64,000 bases of DNA, taken from assembly GCA_905221605.1 (NCBI GenBank), contig CAJNDS010002638.1:248001-312000 (forward strand), in the 5' to 3' direction. Below, piece after piece: positions 32,401-39,541 of the stretch (within the stretch, counting starts at the first letter, position 1; every line of letters begins with the position of its first letter). The position numbers were made by a program, and so were the translations under genes. The stretch comes from Symbiodinium natans. Its lineage: Eukaryota > Sar > Dinophyceae > Suessiales > Symbiodiniaceae. The notes under the pieces were generated by a model that saw nothing but the letters and a program-made list of their open reading frames with translations, made no database searches and was not told the DNA's origin.

Positions 32401-34394
32401 TCAGGGTTTAGGGTTTGGGGTTTAGGGTTTATGGTTTAGGGTTGCGAACCCCTAAACCCGAAACCCTGAACCTAAACCGATACCGCGGCGCACAATCAAG
32501 GGCAGCACTGCAGGCCTCAATTCCTAAAGGCCCTTAACCCTGAACCCGTTTGGGTTTGCAGTAGGATTTAGGGGGTCTAGCTTTTGGGGTTTAGGATCTG
32601 GGGCTTATACCTCGCAAGCACAAACACAGAACTGCCACATACCGAGGCCTAAAAGAATCGTAACCCTAAACCCCAAACCCTAAACCTTAAACCCTAAACC
32701 CCAAACCCTAAACCCTAAACCCTGCAAAGAGCCCTGTTGGGTTGGAGTCCCTGCTGCACCCGATCCATCCTCACTGGGTTTCCTCAGATCCCGAAGTTCT
32801 CGCTTGGGCCCTAGACCCTTAGCCCGAAGCCCCAAACCCTAAACCCTAAACCCTAAACCCTTTTTTTTCATCTTAGGAGCCCTGAGCCCCAGAAACCCGA
32901 CAAACCCCACAAACCTCATAACCAAGTAAAGGGTTTAGGGTTTGGGGTATAGGGGTTAGGGTTTAGGGATTTAGGGTTTAGGGTTTAGAGTGGAAGCCCT
33001 AGACCCCAGCAAGCCCAGCGGTGCCTTTGATCCCGTGTACGGTTCGGGCTTCTCTTTTTTACAAAATCTGACCGCTGGGCTAGCTGGTAGAACCCACAAT
33101 TAAACCAAAAACCCTAAACCCCAAACCCTGAACCATAAACCCCAAACCCTAAACCCCCAAACCCTGAACCCTAAACCCCAAACCCTAAACCCCAAACCCT
33201 GAACCCTAATCCCAAACCCTGAACCCTGAACCCCAAACTTCTGAGGAAACCTGGGGAGCAGAAGGCACCTCGACCCATCAGAACCCTCACCCTTCTGGTT
33301 TAGGGTTCAGGGTTTAGGGTTTGCATAGGGCTTATACCCCAAACAGAATAGGGTCCCTTTAAAAGGGTTCCCTATTTTCGGAATCCCCAAATCCCAAGCC
33401 CAAACCCTAAGTCCCGAGCCCCGAAACCTGTGCCCTAAAAGGAGATGCAGCCACGCGGATTTTCCAGCACTTCGCCCAAAGTGGCCGAGAGCCAGTCGGG
33501 TTCCCCAGGAGGAGGGGGGGGGTGCAAGGTTTGGGTCATGCTGGGTCTACAAGCCTGAAAAACACTCCCTAAGGAGCTTTGAAAACCAAACCCTAAACTC
33601 CCAACCTTCAGCCTAACCTTACCCTGCCGGAATAAGCAGCGGGACCTGCAAAGGGTGCTTAAAGTCCTGCATTCCCGAGTAGGAGCCTGTACTTCATCCT
33701 TCCGCTTCAAGGCCATGGGTTATAGCATGGTGTGGGTACATAAGGGGTCCCCTATTCTGAAATAGCGTTCGGAAATACCCATGTCTAGCTCAGGGTTATG
33801 TACATATTTTTGGGGTTTATTTTGTAGTTTCAGATCTTATTTGTTTACATACCCAGGTGTATATATGTATATGTATGTATATATATATATATATATGTAT
33901 CTTGTTTCACGCCTTACAGCTTCTCAGCCTTCCAGGGCCCCAGGCCCGAACCCTACTAAAGCCCTAACACCCCGAGGCTCAAACTCTAAAGACCAACCAC
34001 AATCCCAAACAGTGAACCCCAAGACGTTGGGCGTTCCCCCTTATACTAACAGTCCTTAACAGGGACTATAGTAGGGGGTTACTATGATCCCTATAAGGAG
34101 CTGTCAGTACAAGGGGGAACGCCCATAAGACCCAAGACCAACCAAAACCCAAAGAAGTAAACCCCGAGACTCAAGCCCATAAAAGCCCAGAAGACCCGAA
34201 ACCAGAAACCCTAACCCTTCCTGGCCCATCCTAGGCCCTCCTGCGGCGTAGGGTTTGGGGCTTGGGGTTTAGGGTTTAGGGTTTAGGGTTTAGGGTTTGG
34301 GGTGTAGGGTTTAGGGTTTAAAGGTTTAGGGTTTAGGGTTTAGGACAGACTTTGAGCCGAGGACCGCGGGCTTCTCATGACGCTTGCGCGCGCC
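14403..34394 (+). CDS. P-type pentatricopeptide repeat protein, many exons (gene model)
   Basis: At least 20 exons on the + strand encode successive PPR motifs; the individual exons are listed below. Joining them restores one frame and a strict motif length: five motif-to-motif distances are exactly 35 residues and one is 36. No other feature would keep that spacing across introns of 0.1-1.5 kb. Each motif has helix A (VSYNSMLKACAKAG type), helix B (DVPSALEWLATI type) and a linker ending in PN or PD. Position 5 residues are N or T and the last positions N or D, as in the PPR-RNA code, so it should bind single-stranded RNA in an organelle (inference). No DYW, E or SMR domain was seen, and the true start and end are not located. 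Fixed donors are GC, GA and GT; all acceptors are AG. Introns near the 5' end are short and free of telomere-like repeats. Later ones are long and full of them. Confidence 0.9.
14539..14573 (+). CDS. PPR helix A exon (35 nt)
   Basis: After CTCCCAG reads VCFNTVLYGFA; ends GCCAG before GACCAC, a GA donor. The arginine that completes GFAR is split across the 117-nt intron. Confidence 0.9.
14691..14729 (+). CDS. PPR helix B exon (39 nt)
   Basis: After GTGCAG reads TGDVDEAQKWFA; ends GCGAG before GCCACC (GC donor). Together with the two preceding exons it totals 105 nt, one 35-residue motif. Confidence 0.9.
15083..15113 (+). CDS. PPR linker exon (31 nt)
   Basis: After GTCCAG reads LRQHKLQPNE; ends GAG before GCTGGC (GC donor). 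Joins 14729 with the split arginine and continues into VSFTTL at 15551. Confidence 0.9.
15551..15604 (+). CDS. PPR helix A exon
   Basis: After CCCGCAG reads VSFTTLISACAKRG, a textbook helix A, then SSAQ. The 3' border is not certain: GC donors are possible after CGTG (15590) or after CCCAG (15604), depending on which helix B exon follows (15793 or 16401). Confidence 0.85.
15793..15850 (+). CDS. Candidate PPR helix B/linker exon
   Basis: After TTTTAG the frame reads LALEKSAHDKFGPASPEV, with a GPxSPEV linker-like end. It competes with 16401 as the continuation of 15551 and neither restores exactly 35 residues. The open frame runs on to about 15890. Confidence 0.4.
16172..16260. repeat. 22-bp tandem repeat TTTTCAGAATAAGGCCGCTT
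   Basis: About three copies of a 22-bp unit. The same unit appears in the opposite orientation at 31983-32080. Degenerate copies, no known family. Confidence 0.75.
16401..16433 (+). CDS. Probable PPR helix B exon
   Basis: After CCGGCCAG reads ASQFLASMLAR. It joins in phase 0 to the exon at 17315 (LEAEKLSPSVESYT). Flanked upstream by CCCTAAA-like and downstream by TTTAGGG-like sequence. Confidence 0.6.
17315..17369 (+). CDS. PPR linker plus helix A exon
   Basis: After ATTGCAG reads LEAEKLSPSVESYTAVID, a linker with PSV followed by the ESYTAVID helix A start. The right border is a likely GC donor near 17370. Confidence 0.7.
17643..17700 (+). CDS. Candidate exon with consensus donor
   Basis: Bounded by CCTGCAG and GTAAGT. 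Two frames are open: NSKNFLDLTTLAMQDWTF and EFEEFPRPYDSGDARLDLR. It lies inside the PPR locus but does not resemble a PPR motif. Confidence 0.5.
17819..17890 (+). CDS. Candidate exon, unknown
   Basis: Open island reading LMGLELRLEAVRLAGTSTSQ. It lies in the PPR gene span but could not be joined. Ends uncertain. Confidence 0.4.
17982..18080. mobile_element. MITE family A, copy
   Basis: TTGGGATGTTCCCCCTTATA ... GTATAAGGGGGACCACCCCAA hairpin of about 100 bp, directly after a TTTAGGG tract. Confidence 0.8.
18220..18285 (+). CDS. Candidate exon, unknown
   Basis: After GCTGTCAG the frame reads RLRALGRGLFKFVGNVVPSA. Coding-like, but not joined to a motif. Confidence 0.4.
   Translation, partial: RGFGLWDVDSSSSLETLCPQP
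18698..18797. mobile_element. MITE family A, copy
   Basis: TTGGGATGTTCTCCCATATA ... CAGCATCCCAA; right arm diverged. About 100 bp. Confidence 0.75.
19116..19147 (+). CDS. PPR helix B exon (32 nt)
   Basis: After GCCAAG reads VQWLQQMLRD; ends GATTC before GCCGCG (GC donor). The serine codon is completed by the next exon, giving LRDSILPDAMSFN. Confidence 0.8.
19861..19925. mobile_element. MITE family D copy (reverse)
   Basis: Reverse-oriented core TTATTATAGTATAGTTATTA ... GGGAACAATATT. A forward copy lies 90 bp downstream at 20013-20080, so the pair forms a larger inverted repeat. Confidence 0.6.
20013..20080. mobile_element. MITE family D copy
   Basis: GGTTGGAATAATTCCTAATG ... TATACTATAATAGCCCCC, related to the copies at 6718 and 46921. 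Confidence 0.6.
20320..20350 (+). CDS. PPR linker exon (31 nt)
   Basis: After GATTCGAG reads ILPDAMSFNC; ends TGT before GCCGTG (GC donor). Exactly 31 nt, like the other linker exons, but it includes the first five residues of helix A. Confidence 0.85.
20640..20730. repeat. TA-rich microsatellite
   Basis: Alternating TA with CACA interruptions, inside the PPR intron 20351-20816. A second TA run lies at 20408-20470. Confidence 0.85.
20817..20841 (+). CDS. PPR helix A micro-exon (25 nt)
   Basis: After CTCCCAG reads VIKSCARA; ends GCTG before GCCGCG (GC donor). Joined across 1,382 nt to 22224 it gives SCARAGQAAEAVKWLER. Confidence 0.85.
20891..21150. repeat. TTTTAGGG octamer array
   Basis: About 28 tandem TTTTAGGG units, almost perfect, passing at the 3' end through TTTAAGGG into TTTAGGG. 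This is a homogeneous one-base variant of the heptamer. It lies about 50 bp inside the 5' part of the PPR intron 20842-22223. Confidence 0.95.
22030..22213. repeat. CCCTAAA / CCCTAAG / CCCCAAA array
   Basis: C-rich heptamers in blocks of pure variants (CCCTAAA, then CCCCAAA, then CCCTAAA, then CCCTAAG). It ends 11 bp before the next PPR exon and is complementary in kind to the G-rich array at the other end of the same intron. Confidence 0.9.
22224..22257 (+). CDS. PPR helix B exon (34 nt)
   Basis: After TTGCAAAG reads QAAEAVKWLE; ends GAGAG before GCCAAC (GC donor). The next exon completes LERM. Confidence 0.9.
22315..22402. mobile_element. MITE family C copy
   Basis: Holds GGTTACAACGGAACCAACCC and the end GGGCTACCAAGG. 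Diverged from the copies at 7285 and 62109. Confidence 0.5.
22857..22962. mobile_element. MITE family A, intact copy
   Basis: TTGGGATGTTCCCTCTTAAA ... TATAAGGGGGAACATCCCAA. Lies wholly inside the PPR intron 22258-23062. Confidence 0.85.
23063..23093 (+). CDS. PPR linker exon (31 nt)
   Basis: After GCTGGCAG reads MQEASLPPNQ; ends CAG before GCATGG (GC donor). The exon end plus intron start (GAACCAGGCATGGGGAGAA) is repeated with two changes at 23194-23212, on the far side of a telomere-like tract. Confidence 0.9.
23935..23973 (+). CDS. PPR helix A exon (39 nt)
   Basis: After GCTGACAG reads MSFTTVIDAFVKE; ends GAG before GCAAGG (GC donor). Joins in phase 0 to GDCESASLWFERM at 24932. Confidence 0.95.
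24036..24141. mobile_element. MITE family B copy
   Basis: CTAGGACACAGAGTAGGCCC ... TTCCTAGGTTACTCTTGGGT, about 106 bp, without telomere-like insert. Serves as a reference for the interrupted copies. Confidence 0.8.
24780..24900. mobile_element. MITE family A, rearranged copy
   Basis: Two partial A bodies (AATAGGGATTATAGTACC and AGGGATTCTAGCACCCC) in tandem before a single right end GGGGAACATCCCA. Confidence 0.7.
24932..24980 (+). CDS. PPR helix B exon (49 nt)
   Basis: After GAAGCCAG reads GDCESASLWFERMTGS; ends before GCCACC (GC donor). The split glycine codon joins GIKPDM at 26030. Confidence 0.95.
25419..25528. mobile_element. MITE family B copy
   Basis: CCTAGGACGAAGAGTAGGCC ... CTACGTTGCTCTTGGGTCTA, inside the PPR intron 24981-26029. 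Confidence 0.75.
25779..25870 (+). CDS. Candidate exon, unknown
   Basis: Open island reading QRFRSRERNVLARGLLREHG and then LKNCPCGLPQRL, after a TTTAGGG tract. It sits inside a PPR intron that joins cleanly without it, so it is either an alternative exon or chance. Confidence 0.35.
26030..26081 (+). CDS. PPR linker plus helix A exon (52 nt)
   Basis: After CCGAAAG reads IKPDMVAFTALMTGFA; ends GCCAG before GACGCC (GA donor), the same border as in the exon at 14539. Confidence 0.95.
26719..27354. mobile_element. Non-autonomous DNA element G, copy 1
   Basis: About 635 bp with ends TGTTGCACTGTCTTTAGTAT and ACTAAAGTCAGTCCAACATT. Inside, a unit of about 250 bp containing TTAACCCAAAACACAAACCC occurs twice in tandem. 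The inverted copy is at 52590-53165. No transposase frame. Confidence 0.8.
27591..27609 (+). CDS. PPR micro-exon (19 nt)
   Basis: After CAGACCAG reads RGAADQ with the split arginine; ends CAG before GCGCCT (GC donor). It restores VAFTALMTGFARRG then AADQAPRLLEVA. Confidence 0.65.
28205..28251 (+). CDS. PPR helix B plus linker exon (47 nt)
   Basis: After GAGTCAG reads APRLLEVARASELAN; ends AATCG before GCCGGC (GC donor). With the preceding and following exons the motif is exactly 35 residues. Confidence 0.7.
28270..28351. repeat. TTTAGGG tract
   Basis: Eleven or more perfect TTTAGGG units about 20 bp after the donor of the exon 28205-28251; a CCCTAAA tract (28138-28172) lies just before the same exon. 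Confidence 0.9.
28630..28678 (+). CDS. PPR helix A exon
   Basis: After CCTTCAG reads DISLAHLMQALTRGAQ following the split arginine. The right border is not fixed (several GC or GA donors possible). Confidence 0.65.
28982..29035 (+). CDS. PPR linker plus helix A exon (54 nt)
   Basis: After ACGCCAAG reads DPDVACYNTLMDACARTG; ends GGC before GCCTGC (GC donor). Joins DVSRAVVWMNNM at 30082. Confidence 0.9.
29744..29812. repeat. TTTAGGG tract
   Basis: About nine TTTAGGG units in the middle of the PPR intron 29036-30081. Confidence 0.9.
29887..30002. mobile_element. MITE family D copy with telomere-like insert
   Basis: Reverse-oriented D element: TTAGGATAGTATGCTTATAA ... TTCTTCCGACCCCCCTATAG, with CCCTAAACCCTAGACCC inserted in the arm. 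Confidence 0.65.
30082..30144 (+). CDS. PPR helix B plus linker exon (63 nt)
   Basis: After TAAGCCAG reads DVSRAVVWMNNMASADVV then PNL; ends CTG before GCCTGA (GC donor). Preceded by CCCTAAA and followed by TTTAGGG tracts. Confidence 0.95.
30953..30994 (+). CDS. PPR helix A exon (42 nt)
   Basis: After AAACCAAG reads VSYNSMLKACAKAG; ends GGT before GTCGAC (GT donor). Confidence 0.95.
31379..31431 (+). CDS. PPR helix B plus linker exon (53 nt)
   Basis: After CTGCCCAG reads DVPSALEWLATIQSAGM; ends ATGCC before GTGGGC (GT donor). First of three consecutive exons of exactly 53 nt. Confidence 0.95.
31457..31740. repeat. Telomere-like tracts in both orientations
   Basis: Ten TTTAGGG units, an abrupt switch to CCCTAAA (31526-31545), then TTTAGGG and CTTAGGG blocks to 31740. 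The palindromic AGATTAGGG/CCCTAATCT and CTCTAGATT parts around 31605 and 31790 may be a small element. Confidence 0.8.
31983..32080. repeat. 22-bp repeat, reverse orientation
   Basis: Four copies of AATTCTGAAAACAAAGCGGC-like units, the reverse complement of the repeat at 16172-16260. Confidence 0.75.
32292..32344 (+). CDS. PPR helix A exon (53 nt)
   Basis: After GCTCTGAG reads QPDLISWTCALGACSNA; ends GCCC before GACCAC (GA donor). Confidence 0.95.
33442..33494 (+). CDS. PPR helix B exon (53 nt)
   Basis: After CTAAAAG reads DAATRIFQHFAQSGREP following the split arginine; ends CCA before GTCGGG (GT donor). Confidence 0.9.
34027..34126. mobile_element. MITE family A, copy
   Basis: TTGGGCGTTCCCCCTTATAC ... 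GTACAAGGGGGAACGCCCA. CCCAAGAC occurs just before the left end and again shortly after the right end. Confidence 0.8.
34362..34394 (+). CDS. Probable PPR helix A exon (33 nt)
   Basis: After GAGCCGAG reads DRGLLMTLARA; ends before GTGGGC (GT donor). Phase 0 join to GREP upstream. Last exon that could be joined. The motif would be four residues short, so this join is less certain. Confidence 0.6.
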
Positions 34395-35227
34395 GTGGGC
34401 CCGAGCCCAAGGAGAGGGGGCTCGCGAAGATCAGGGTCTAGGGCTTAGGGCTTATAGGGCTTAGGGTTTAGGGTTTAGGGCTTAGGGCTTAGGGCTTAGG
34501 GCTTACAGGGCTTGGGGTTTAGGGTTTCGGGCTTTTGAGGGCAGATTGGGGTTTAGTGCTTCGGGCTTGGTGTTTACGGGCTTAAGGGAACTGAGGAGAT
34601 TGGGACGTTGTTTTGTCAGGGATTAGGGCTGGGGCTTAGGGTTGAAGGGCCTCAGGGCTTTAAGGAGTTGTTTTGCTTTGTGGTCTTGTGCCCATCTAGG
34701 CTCTTCTACAGTAGGATTTGTTGGTATCTATTGTGACACAAAGCCTTCTGTAGGGTACCCAAAAAGCGCCTGTGGTTTTGAGAATTGCCCCTAGCCTCAA
34801 ACCCCTAAACCCGAATCGTAGACCTCGAAACCTAAACCCCTTGACCTCGAATGAACCCTAAACCCTAGCCCCTAAACCTTAAAACTCTAACCTTCCCTAA
34901 CGTGCAGTAGTTTTGATGGCCGAGGGGCACGGCGCCAGCGAGAGCTTTGCTCGGAGCTGCTTTCGTGAGCCAACTCTCGTTTTGGCGAGTGAAAGACTGC
35001 ACTTCACCGAACCTTGGTGCACCTCCAAATCCTAAGCCTAACCTACAGGTAGAGTATCGAATAAAGAGGAAAATGTATACATATATACACATATATATAT
35101 ATATGCTCACCCCCCCCCCCAATGCACCCACCACGGATGGCAGCCGAGTCCTAGCCAGGCAAAAAACAACAAAACAAGAAACTAACAAAAACCAACAAAC
35201 CAAAAAAATCCAAAAAAGCAAAAAAAC
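34395..35227. other. Stretch after last joined PPR exon
   Basis: TTTAGGG and CTTAGGG tracts to 34530, unique sequence, and an open island at 34905-35040 with long frames on both strands. No domain recognised. A TA run lies at 35078-35104. Confidence 0.4.
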
Positions 35228-36157
35228 CAAAAAAACCATCTTTTCCAAAACTATGGGGCTGGGGCCTCCAAAAGATGGTTTTTTTGGTTTTCTCGAGAAA
35301 AAGATGGTTTTTTTGGTTCGAAACCATCTTTTTCTCGAGAAAAAGATGGTTTTTGAGCAGCCGCTCTTCTAAAAACCATCTTTTTCTCGAGAAAAAGATG
35401 GTTTTACCAGGACAAGACCTCCAAAAGCCATCTTTTTCTCGAGAAAAAGATGGTTTTACCAGGACAAGACCTCCAAAAACCATCTTTTTCTCGAGAAAAA
35501 GATGGTTTTTCCAGGACAAGATCTCCAAAAACCATCTTTTTCTCGAGAAAAAGATGGTTTTTCGAAGAGCGGCTGCTCAAAAACCATCTTTTTCTCGAGA
35601 AAAAGATGGTTTCGAACCAAAAGAACCATCTTTTTCTCGAGAAAACCAAAAAAACCATCTCTTGAAGGCCCCAGCCCCATAGTTTTGGAAAAGATGGTTT
35701 TTTTGGTTTTTTTGGTTTTCTCGAGAAAAAGATGGTTTTTTGGTTCGAAACCATCTTTTTCTCGAGAAAAAGATTGTTTTGAGCAACCATCCTTCGAAAA
35801 ACCATCTTTTTCTCGAGAAAAAGATGGTTTTACCAGGAGAAGACCTGCAAAAACCATCTTTTTCTCGAGAAAAAGATGGTTTTACCAGGACAAGACCTCC
35901 GGAAACCATCTTTTTCTCGAGAAAAAGATGGTTTTTCCAGGGTAAGATCTCTAAAAACCATCTTTTTCTCGAGAAAAAGATGGTTTTTCGAAGAGCGGCT
36001 GCTCAAAAAAACCATCTTTTTCTCGAGAAAACCAAAACAACCATCTTTTGGAGGCCCCAGCCCCATAGTTTTGGAAAAGATTGTTTTTTTGGTTTTTTTG
36101 GTTTTTTTGGTTTTTTTGGTTTTTTGGTTTTTTTGGTTTTCTCGAGAAAAAGATGGT
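35228..36157. repeat. CTCGAG-centred hairpin array
   Basis: Sixteen CTCGAG sites, most at the centre of the perfect 34-bp palindrome AACCATCTTTTTCTCGAG plus its mirror. They are separated by short spacers of two kinds (ACCAGGACAAGACCTCC and CGAAGAGCGGCTGCTC), which themselves occur in both orientations. The segment containing CCAAAACTATGGGGCTGGG occurs at 35245, 35665 and 36050, inverted or direct, so the block is built of two larger near-palindromes (35241-35697 and 35698-36083). Long open frames across it on both strands are a by-product of the palindromic unit. Confidence 0.95.
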
Positions 36158-36439
36158 TAAGTTTTAGGGGTTTAAGCCTCATGCACTACAGGGTTATAAG
36201 GTTCTAATCCTATAGGTATTGCCTTAACCTTTAACCCTAAACCTTTAACTTTAAACCCTGCAGGGTTAACCCCGTGAGAAATTTAGAGATAGACCCCGAA
36301 AAGACCCTAAACCTTCTTACAGGGTGTAATGGTTTAAAAACCGATAGGACATGTATACCTTCAGCGCCTGTAGGGTTCAAGCCTTTGAACGTGCTAGACC
36401 CCTATAGGGTGCTAAGGTTCTGACCCTAAAGGGTTTAGG

Positions 36440-37570
36440 ATTAAGGCTTAAATGCCCTCTAGGTTTAAATGCCTAAGTCTTAAACCCCAAACCTTTAAAC
36501 CTTCATCCTATGGGGTTTGAAGGTCAAGGGTTTAGGCTTGATTGCCGAGGGCTTTAGGGTCCTGACCCTAGAGGGTTTAGGGTTAAGGAATAGATGCGTA
36601 AACCTTAAACCCTTAAGGTTTAAACTCTATGGGCTTAGGGGGCTTAGGTTTTTTTAAACCCTAAGCCTTTAAACCTTCACACTACAGAGTTTAGAGGTGT
36701 TAAGGGTGACAAATTGATTACATACTTAGCTTTAAATGCCTGAATCTTAAACCCCAAACCTTTAAACCTTAACCCTATAGGGTTTAAAGGTTAAGGGCTT
36801 AGTGTTAATCGCTGTCTTAGGTTTAAATGTCTGAATCTTAAACCCTAAAACTTTAAACCTTCACCCTATAGGGTTTAAAGGTTAAGGGTTTAGGTTGAAT
36901 CGTCAGCTTGGATTTAAATGTCTAAGTAAAGAATCCTAAACCTTTAAATCTCATCCCTATGGGGTTTAAGGTTAAGGGTTCAATATGAACTGCCGGCATA
37001 GGTCTAAATACCTAAACCTTAAACTTAAACCCTAAACCTTTAAATATCTTAACCCTATAGGGTTTAAAGGTTAGAGGCTTAGCGTAAATTGCCGGAATAG
37101 GTTTAAATGCCTAAATCTTAAGCCCGAAACCTTTAAACCTTAGCCCAACAGGGTTTAAAGGTTAAGGGTTTAAAATTAGTTGCAGGCTTAATTAGGTTTA
37201 AATGCCTAAATCTTATATCCTAAACCTTTAAAAATCTTAACCCTATAGGGTTTAAAGGTTAAGGGCTTGGCTACAGGTTTAAATGGCTAAATATTAAACC
37301 CTAAGCCTCTAAACTTTAACCCTACAGGGTTTAAAGGTTAAGGGTTTAAAATTAGTTGCAGGCTTAGGTTTAAATGCCTACATCTTAAACCCTAAACCTG
37401 TAAAAATCTCAACCCGATAGAATTTAAAGGTTAAGGGCTTAGCTTTAATTACCGGCATAGGTTCAAATGCCTAAATCTTAAACCCTTAACCTTTAAACCT
37501 TAACCCTACAGGGTTTAAAGGTTAAGGTTTTTTTTTTGCAGGCTTAGGTTTAAATGCCTAGATCTTAAAT
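36440..37570. repeat. 91-bp satellite
   Basis: At least ten tandem units marked by AGGTTTAAATGCCTAAATC at roughly 36461, 36729, 36820, 36911, 37001, 37100, 37195, 37276, 37367, 37460 and 37547; most spacings are 81-99 bp. Each unit contains the hairpin TTTAAACC...TATAGGGTTTAAAGG. Confidence 0.9.
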
Positions 37571-38068
37571 TATAAACAAAAGCCAACAGAAAGAAAAACC
37601 CTCCGTGCGTGTGTGAGAGGGTGAATTAAGGAATACAGTCAAAAATCCGGTCACCGGAAAATCACCAGACAGCATAGGTTTTATCGGTATTTGCGGTACT
37701 TTTGCAAAGATCAAGGCCCGCGGTGGGTCCATTGGGGGGGGGGTGACCATATATATATATATATATGTCTATATGTATATGTATAATGGTTTCAAGGGCG
37801 AAGAGGACGCCCAGCAGCATTGAGGACGGTCCCCTGTGCGACTTGTAGTAGCCCAGCAAGGTAGACTTTCAAACGCTCATCAAATCCCTTACCCGAACTG
37901 AAGTTTAACTTTTTGGGTGCCGGACACTGGACACCTAGGAGTTTTTCGTTAACAGCTTGTTAAAGAAAGGGGGTTTAGGGTTCAGGGTTTAGGGTTTAGG
38001 GTTTAGGGTTTAGAACTGAGGGTCTAGGGCCCTAGACACCTATAACCCTAGACCCTGTTTGGACGAAG
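37571..38068. other. Unique stretch after satellite
   Basis: A TA run (37745-37790), an open island at 37798-37860 (+ frame RRGRPAALRTVPCATC), and a TTTAGGG tract at 37975-38015. Nothing firm. Confidence 0.35.
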
Positions 38069-38118
38069 CGCATCGAAGCCCCAACGCCAAGCCTCAGCAA
38101 CAAATCTGTGCGGCACCG
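38069..38118 (+). CDS. Candidate exon with consensus donor
   Basis: After GGACGAAG, ends CACCG|GTGAGC. Frames RIEAPTPSLSNKSVRH and HRSPNAKPQQQICAAP are both open. Product unknown. Confidence 0.45.
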
Positions 38119-38239
38119 GTGAGCACACGGCTCAGGATTTAGTGGGTGTGGCTTTCAACCCTCAACCGTAAACCCCCCTAAACCCTAAACCCGCAAAGCC
38201 TAAACCCCAAACCCTAAACCCCAAACCCTAAACCCTAAG

Positions 38240-38327
38240 CCCTCGGCGTGCCATGCTAGAGCCATCCTTGACCCCAGTCCCCGCAGCTCCCGCAGCTCTG
38301 ATTCCTTTACAAAAGCCACAGAAATCA
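38240..38327 (+). CDS. Candidate exon, Ser-rich
   Basis: Follows a CCCTAAG end and precedes a TTTAGGG tract. Reads PSACHARAILDPSPRSSRSS then DSFTKATEI. Unknown product. Confidence 0.5.
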
Positions 38328-38596
38328 GGGGGTTTAGGGTTTAGGGTTTAGGGTTTAGGGTTCAGGGTTTAGGGTTTAGGGTTTAGGGTTTGGGGCTACC
38401 AGTAACATCTGTGAGACTTTACCCTCGAAATCCGGGGTGACCGACCGATAGTTGCATAAAACGAACTCCATGAAGGCGAGAGCACGTCATAACTAGTAGC
38501 CCCTTGTTATGACTGCCCTGGAACCTCGAAGGAACCCGCTGCGCCCCTAAACCCCTGAACCCTGTATAAACCCTAAAGGCCTTGAGGCCCAGGGAG

Positions 38597-38655
38597 TTAG
38601 AGATTTTCGAGCAGATGTCTGCGGAGACGGCGTTGGCAAAGCGCCCCGAGTCAAG
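38597..38655 (+). CDS. Candidate PPR-like exon
   Basis: After GGCCCAG the frame reads ELEIFEQMSAETALAKRP. EIFEQM fits helix B of a PPR motif. It may be a further exon of the PPR gene, 4 kb beyond the last joined one. Confidence 0.4.
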
Positions 38656-39126
38656 GCACCCTGGCTGGACTGTTGTCAAGAGAGTTTCTAGAAAGGGTAT
38701 TGGCTGTATCCTGGCTGGGCCATTGTCGAAAGTCTTTCTGGGTAGGCCCTAGCGGTACTTGGATATGTTCCTTGAATAGCTGTCAGAGGGCTTATAGAGC
38801 CCACCGAGCTTTTATCTATGTTAATGAACTTTTGTTCTATTGAGATCTGTTCAAGAACAGTTATGTTGAGGGAGCCTCAGGACACAAGCTTGGGGTTTAG
38901 GGTTCTTTTCACATGCATTATCAAATTTGCTTCTACTTGTCATTCGTCAGCTCATGTTTACTTACTATGTATGTTTTACTAACTTTATTCCTTGCTTGTA
39001 ATAATGTTGATATTATATTATGAACCCGCATGGCCAGCTCTCTCCATCATGATCCTTTCTTTACGTTACCTAACCCCTAAACCCTAAACCCTAAATCCTA
39101 AGGGGCCCCTGGTGGAAGAGGTTCCC

Positions 39127-39285
39127 CAAGAATCTAAGGGTAGATTCATGGTCCCTTGGGATTCTCCCTTGCCCTTTTATTTCAGAGGGTTCTGATTATG
39201 GCCCTTAATTTGTACAGCCTGTATAAGGGTATAAAATGGGCACCCTTTTAAGGGCCCATACTAAGGGACCATGTAACTACCCTAA
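39127..39285. mobile_element. MITE family K copy
   Basis: Arms AGGGTAGATTCATGGTCCCT and its near complement (GGGACCATGTAACTACCCT) bound about 160 bp. Inner parts (AAGGGCCCATA) are shared with the hairpin at 53289-53385. Confidence 0.65.
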
Positions 39286-39461
39286 GACAAAAGGGATCTT
39301 GATTTCGGGAACCTACCACATGCCGTCAGGTTTAGGCTCGAAGCCCTAAACCCTGAACCCTACACCCTGAACTCTGAACACGAAACCCTTAACCCTTAAC
39401 CCTAAACCCTTAACCCTTAACCCTAAACTCTAAACCTTCAACCCTAACCCCCCCCTTTCTG

Positions 39462-39541
39462 TTCAACAATGCCGACGCCAGGAGCCTCCGCGTGCGCTTG
39501 CAGCTGGCGGCCGAATGCGACGATGGCATCCTGTGCAGGAG
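39462..39541 (+). CDS. Candidate exon, unknown
   Basis: Strongly coding-like island reading FNNADARSLRVRLQLAAECD then DGILCRRG. Upstream sequence is CCCTAAA-rich. Unknown product. Confidence 0.55.

Noticed and set aside
34865-35248. 127-codon - strand frame
   Set aside because: Partly TA microsatellite and hairpin array; the remaining part (ESWLTKAAPSKALAG) is not recognised and has no splice support.
35151-36207. Overlapping open frames of 110-155 codons on both strands
   Set aside because: They arise from the palindromic unit AAACCATCTTTTTCTCGAG, whose two strands read alike. No start, domain or codon signal.
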